The notes beneath the pieces are model-generated. The model saw only the letters and a list, made by a program, of their open reading frames with translations. It had not been told where the DNA came from and made no database searches. Of a stretch of 10,423 bases of DNA, positions 7,716 through 10,423 are shown piece by piece. The DNA comes from an uncultured Opitutia bacterium. GTDB lineage: Bacteria; Verrucomicrobiota; Verrucomicrobiia; Opitutales; UBA953. How positions within the stretch are numbered: position 1 is the first letter of the stretch; the number at the start of each line of letters is the position of its first letter. The stretch covers positions 1-10,423 of the forward strand of contig CALNBE010000253.1 of NCBI GenBank assembly GCA_937874455.1, read 5' to 3'. The position numbers and the translations under genes are program-made.

Positions 7716-8417
7716 TTACAGATTGGTGACATCCTCGCGGAGCAGCGTCGGGGTCAGCGCCTGCTCACGCTCAAACGGCACCTGATACTGCGGACGAAGG
7801 ATTCCCGCATTCTGCAAAATGCCCTGTGCCGCGAGATCCTTGAATTGCGCCATTTCCTGCGCGTTCTTGATGGTTTTGCTAACCGCACGCCCCGACCCGC
7901 CAAACTTGTCGATTGGCACCTCAGTCCCGTCGACTTCCAAGTCAACAAGAAAGCCGAACGGATCCTTTTTCAAGCCATCCCGCTCCACCACATCGCCGGG
8001 CAAATAAAAAAACACCGAGGCCTGAGTCCCCTTCTTCATCGTCAGAATCGTCGCCGACGAGCGGTAAAATGCAAAATTGGGGCCTCCGCTGCCCGCCTTT
8101 TTCGCCCGGGGCGAAGTCGACTCATAGGCCAGCGTCACGGTCACCTTCACCTTGTCCACCCAGGTCTTATTCGGAACCTCCGCGGCCGGGTCAGTCAAAA
8201 GCTTGGCATTTTCCAGCGCCTTCACCTGCACTTCCATCCGCCGCATCGGATACAGCGCGGTACCCCCGACTTTGGTGTCTGCAAAGTTGACGTTCACCAC
8301 CTCGGCGGGAACGCTTGCCTGAACCTGCTGCCGCCCTTGCTGGGCCCAAGTCAGTACTGGCATTGCCAGCAACAGGCCGCACGCCACGCCGCGAGAAAGA
8401 AGAGGGGTAAATTTCAT
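7716..8417 (-). CDS. Secreted beta-rich protein of the pilus-like locus (Amuc_1102-like)
   Basis: The 233-residue product is the first gene of the operon. The chosen ATG (8415-8417) gives a clean signal peptide, MKFTPLLSRGVACGLLLAMP with cleavage after TWA at residue 25. An upstream in-frame ATG at 8495 would put 26 basic, uncharacteristic residues before it and is less likely. The mature part starts Gln-rich and then looks beta-strand-rich (VKVTVTLAYES, FAFYRSSATILTM, TQASVFFYLPGDVV, GFLVDLEVDG). It ends in a charged, helical C-terminus. I recognise no enzyme motif. Its place directly before the PilM-like gene matches Amuc_1102. I recall, without verification, that the Akkermansia protein has an immunoglobulin-like fold. 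A periplasmic or cell-surface structural subunit is therefore plausible. The gene is 48 nt upstream of the PilM-PilN start and probably cotranscribed. Confidence 0.78.
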   Translation of the reverse strand: MKFTPLLSRGVACGLLLAMPVLTWAQQGRQQVQASVPAEVVNVNFADTKVGGTALYPMRRMEVQVKALENAKLLTDPAAEVPNKTWVDKVKVTVTLAYESTSPRAKKAGSGGPNFAFYRSSATILTMKKGTQASVFFYLPGDVVERDGLKKDPFGFLVDLEVDGTEVPIDKFGGSGRAVSKTIKNAQEMAQFKDLAAQGILQNAGILRPQYQVPFEREQALTPTLLREDVTNL

Positions 8418-8535
8418 ACTCGTCCAGCTAGTGCATGCCCTCCGCCTTATCAACATAAAAACTCCAGGAGAAAACTTCCTCGCCCACTTTTGCAAATAAC
8501 TTGCGTTTCGTTCGCTTCATCCCAGCATCTTTTCC
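8418..8535. promoter_or_regulatory. Divergent promoter region between pilus-like operon and metal importer
   Basis: These 118 bases separate the divergent starts at 8417 (minus) and 8536 (plus), so promoters for both units should lie here or in the first codons. I cannot identify a convincing -35/-10 pair on either strand. Two short inverted repeats are visible: GCAA-ATAAC-TTGC at 8492-8504, and TTAT-CAAC-ATAA at 8447-8458. Either could be an operator half-site pair. An AT-rich palindrome upstream of a zinc importer would suit a Fur/Zur-family repressor, but neither repeat matches a Zur box I know. The location is solid and the individual sites are weak. Confidence 0.4.
8428..8520 (-). CDS. 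Possible 30-codon leader or small-protein ORF upstream of the pilus-like operon
   Basis: An ATG at 8518-8520 opens a 30-codon frame ending with TAG at 8428-8430, only 10 nt before the start of the Amuc_1102-like gene. The predicted peptide begins MKRTKRKLF, has a middle part GEEVFSWSFYVD and ends KAEGMH. It is basic at the N-terminus with mixed charges after that, and it is neither a membrane helix nor a signal peptide. It fills most of the divergent intergenic region. The reading is direct, but an ORF this short is expected by chance and the initiation region has only a weak purine-rich stretch. It could be a regulatory leader peptide, a real small protein or just untranslated leader. Confidence 0.2.
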   Translation of the reverse strand: MKRTKRKLFAKVGEEVFSWSFYVDKAEGMH

Positions 8536-9480
8536 ATGCGACTCCGCCTCCTTTTTCTACTCGCCCCCTTCTTTCTCGGCCCAGCCCTGCTTTGCAGCCA
8601 GGAGCCCCCGTTGCACGTCGTCACCTCCTTCACCATCCCAGCCGACTGGGCAAACGCCATCGGCGGCACTCACGTTCAGGTATCTTCTCTGCTTCCAGTC
8701 AACGCCGACTTGCACGCCTACCACCCCACGCCTTCCGACATCGCAAAACTGAACAAGTCTTCGACCATCATCGGCATCAGCCCCACCCTTGAGCACTGGT
8801 TGCCCGCTTTGCTTTCCGCTCCCTCCCTTCAAGGCAAAACCCTCTACCTCGGCCAGAACCTGCTCCCCAAAAACGCCGCGCCCTTTTGCGAAAGCTCCAC
8901 CCATTCCCATGCCCCCGATCCCGCCCACATGACTGAAGCAGCGCGGGCCATCTCCGATCCCCACCTCTGGATGGATCCCCTCCAAGTCATTCCCATGACC
9001 CAGCTGTTGGCCGAAAAATTCGCCGCTGCCGATCCCGCCCACGCCGCCGTTTACCGCGCCAACGCCGCCGCCTACCAAAAAGAACTGAAAGCCCTCGACC
9101 AGTGGGCCCGCCAAACCCTTTCCGCCATTCCTCCCGAACGCCGCATCCTCATCTCCAACCACGACAACCTGCGCCGCCTCGCCGCCCGCTACAACCTCAC
9201 CATCCCCGACACACTGCTCAGCGGCTCCAGTCCCGAAACCGCCGATGCTTCCGCCGGAAAAATTTCCGCCCTCATCCAAAGAGCCAAGCAAAGCAAAACC
9301 CCGATTTTCTATGACAACACCCTGAACAACAAACTCGCCCTCACCGTCAGCCAGGAGGCAGGTCTGCCACCGCCGGTGTTACTCTACACCGACGCGCTCA
9401 CCGCACCACCGCACCCCGCCTCCACCTATCTGGGACTTTACCGCGAAAACATTCGCCGGATCGCCGCCGCGCTGCAATAA
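8536..9480 (+). CDS. Zinc/manganese ABC importer substrate-binding protein (ZnuA/TroA family)
   Basis: The 314-residue product is an extracytoplasmic metal-binding receptor of the cluster A-I (TroA/ZnuA) family. It has an N-terminal hydrophobic signal (MRLRLLFLLAPFFLGPALLC). A cysteine is at position 20, but Leu at -1 makes it a poor lipobox. The four expected ligands of the family are visible: H60 in DLHAYHPTPSD, H143 in SDPHLWMDP, H209 in SNHDNLRRLAARY and D260 in IFYDNTLNNKLA. A short His-containing loop (H123, H125, H131 in STHSHAPDPAHM) lies before the second ligand. It resembles a small version of the ZnuA His-rich loop, so zinc is slightly favoured over manganese. The long backbone helix expected between lobes fits the Ala-rich stretch near 155-198. 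The ATPase gene follows after 9 nt, so the two form an operon. The metal is inferred. Confidence 0.92.
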   Translation: MRLRLLFLLAPFFLGPALLCSQEPPLHVVTSFTIPADWANAIGGTHVQVSSLLPVNADLHAYHPTPSDIAKLNKSSTIIGISPTLEHWLPALLSAPSLQGKTLYLGQNLLPKNAAPFCESSTHSHAPDPAHMTEAARAISDPHLWMDPLQVIPMTQLLAEKFAAADPAHAAVYRANAAAYQKELKALDQWARQTLSAIPPERRILISNHDNLRRLAARYNLTIPDTLLSGSSPETADASAGKISALIQRAKQSKTPIFYDNTLNNKLALTVSQEAGLPPPVLLYTDALTAPPHPASTYLGLYRENIRRIAAALQ

Positions 9481-9489
9481 ACCCACCCC

Positions 9490-10242
9490 ATGTCCGCCGT
9501 CCTGCCTTACGCCGCATTCCGGCTGCCACCGCGCCCGGCAAACCAGCCCGCACTCACGGCCACCAGTCTCGCCATCTCCCCCGCCCCCGAGGTCCCGCCC
9601 ATCCTCCACTCGGTCAACCTCTCCATTTCCTCCGGCTGCCACACCGCGCTCGTCGGTGCCAACGGCACCGGAAAAACCACCCTGCTCCGCACCTTCGCCG
9701 GCATCATTTCCCCCGCCGCCGGACAGGTACTGATCGACGGTACCCCCGCCGCCTGCGGCAACCCGCGCATCGCCTATCTCGCCCAGCGCCACCTGATCGA
9801 GTGGAGCTTCCCTGTCACCGTCCGCCAAGCCGTGCTCGCCGGACGCTACCCGCACCTCGGCTGGCTCCGCCGTCCGGGAAAATCCGACCGCGCCAAGGCC
9901 GACAATGCGCTCGACCAACTCGGCCTCACCCCGCTCGCCGACCGCCCGCTCGACGCGCTTTCCGGCGGCCAGCAACAACGCGTCCTCATCGCCCGCGCCC
10001 TTTGCCAGGAGGCCACCATCCTGCTGCTCGACGAACCCTTCACCGGACTCGACCAGGCCAGCCGCGAAATTCTCGACGACTTTTTCTCCCGCGACGACGC
10101 CCGCCACCTCACTCTCATCATGGCCACCCATGACCGCGCCGACGCCGAACAACGCTTCGACCTCATTTTGGAAATTCGCGACCGGCAGTTGCGCACCATC
10201 CATTCCTGCACCTGCCGCCGCCCCAGCCACACTGGGAACTAG
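9490..10242 (+). CDS. Zinc/manganese ABC importer ATP-binding protein (ZnuC-type)
   Basis: The 250-residue product is a complete ABC ATPase. It has Walker A GANGTGKTT (56-64), a Q-loop region AYLAQRHLIEWSFPVTV (about 94-110), the ABC signature LSGGQQQR (157-164), Walker B ILLLDEP (177-183) and an H-loop His at 214 in MATHD. The Q-loop followed by a W-aromatic-PVTV segment and then AVLAGRYPHLGWLRRP is typical of the Mn/Zn/Fe (cluster A-I) importers. This agrees with the substrate-binding gene 9 nt upstream. The first 20 residues form an extra Pro/Ala-rich extension before the usual strand, so a later start cannot be excluded. The C-terminus ends HSCTCRRPSH, an unusual Cys/His tail. The ATPase would work in the cytoplasm on an integral permease that is not encoded next to it in this window. 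Local GC is visibly high (about 70% in two 60-base lines counted). Confidence 0.93.
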   Translation: MSAVLPYAAFRLPPRPANQPALTATSLAISPAPEVPPILHSVNLSISSGCHTALVGANGTGKTTLLRTFAGIISPAAGQVLIDGTPAACGNPRIAYLAQRHLIEWSFPVTVRQAVLAGRYPHLGWLRRPGKSDRAKADNALDQLGLTPLADRPLDALSGGQQQRVLIARALCQEATILLLDEPFTGLDQASREILDDFFSRDDARHLTLIMATHDRADAEQRFDLILEIRDRQLRTIHSCTCRRPSHTGN

Positions 10243-10332
10243 CCCCGGCGCGCAGGGAAATTTTCCTCCGCGGCCACCGGGCCGCCGTTTGCGATTTGCC
10301 TTGCCGCATTCCCCTTGCCTTAATCCCGCAGC

Positions 10333-10423
10333 ATGAGCCCCGATGTTCTCATCCTCGGCGGCGGGATCGCCGGGCTGACCACCGCCCCCGCACTTCTGCG
10401 CGGCGGGTGCGAGCCGCTCGTGC
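10333..10423 (+). CDS. N-terminus of an FAD-dependent oxidoreductase (partial)
   Basis: An ATG at 10333 opens a frame that runs off the window after 30 codons. The reading MSPDVLILGGGIAGLTTAP is an N-terminal beta-strand followed by the GxGxxG dinucleotide-binding motif (GGGIAG) and a helix (ALLRGG), as in FAD-dependent amine or amino-acid oxidases and related dehydrogenases. The motif directly after the start supports this ATG. It begins 90 nt after the ATPase stop on the same strand. The subfamily (for example ThiO/glycine oxidase, protoporphyrinogen oxidase or squalene-type) cannot be told from 30 residues. It is not the ABC permease that might have been expected here. Confidence 0.75.
   Translation, partial: MSPDVLILGGGIAGLTTAPALLRGGCEPLV

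Noticed and set aside
8418..8495. 26-residue N-terminal extension of the Amuc_1102-like protein from an ATG at 8495
   Set aside because: The extension is basic and would bury a clear signal peptide that starts at the internal ATG at 8417.
7623..8792. Plus-strand open frame (about 389 codons) across the intergenic region and three genes
   Set aside because: It covers the antisense of the Amuc_1102-like gene, the divergent promoter region and part of the importer receptor gene. The translation is low-complexity Arg/His/Pro with no motif.
8557..9291. Minus-strand open frame (about 244 codons) opposite the metal-binding receptor
   Set aside because: It is Gly/Val-rich antisense of a gene whose four metal ligands are all visible, so it is a shadow.
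9379..10230. Minus-strand open frame (about 283 codons) opposite the importer ATPase
   Set aside because: The plus strand carries all ABC motifs. The antisense frame is Gly/Ala/Glu-rich without domains, a usual product of GC-rich codon bias.
10270..10290. GC-rich hairpin (GCGGCC/GGCCGC, 4-nt loop) after the importer ATPase gene
   Set aside because: The stem is only 6 bp and is followed by a weak CGTTTG, with no real T-tract. Such hairpins are common by chance in GC-rich sequence.

Overview
The window looks like chromosome from a verrucomicrobial bacterium (phylum Verrucomicrobiota, PVC group). The main reason is a five-gene minus-strand block whose order and protein architecture match, from memory, the Amuc_1098-Amuc_1102 pilus-like locus of Akkermansia muciniphila. 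The proteins differ clearly from the Akkermansia ones I remember, so a free-living relative is more likely than Akkermansia. No start codon in the window has a strong Shine-Dalgarno sequence.

Layout: (1) 1-43, plus strand, the last codons of a probable 4Fe-4S ferredoxin-type protein. (2) 54-85, a terminator that can work in both directions. (3) 90-968, minus, a stand-alone 5'-3' exonuclease of the Pol I N-terminal/FEN family. (4) 991-1022, a minus-strand terminator closing the large operon. (5) 8417 down to 1043, minus, the pilus-like operon. Its order of transcription is a secreted beta-rich protein (Amuc_1102-like), a PilM-PilN fusion (Amuc_1101-like), a PilO-like membrane protein (Amuc_1100-like), a PilP/GspC-like membrane protein (Amuc_1099-like) and a 969-residue secretin (PilQ/Amuc_1098-like). 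(6) 8418-8535, a divergent intergenic region that holds a possible 30-codon ORF. (7) 8536-10242, plus, the solute-binding protein and ATPase of a zinc/manganese ABC importer. (8) 10333 to the end, plus, the start of an FAD-dependent oxidoreductase. No gene-free stretch exceeds 300 bases. I see no tRNA, rRNA, CRISPR array, insertion sequence or phage gene.

How the genes fit together: the operon reproduces the pilM-N-O-P-Q order of the type IV pilus alignment complex, with PilM and PilN joined in one chain. PilM/N, the PilO-like and the PilP-like proteins would form an inner-membrane platform linked to the outer-membrane secretin. No pilin, PilB/PilT motor or PilC platform gene is in the window. 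All three nucleotide-binding motifs of the PilM domain look degenerate, which suggests a structural scaffold. The divergent metal-importer genes have much higher GC and appear to be a separate unit. Their permease is not encoded next to the ATPase.
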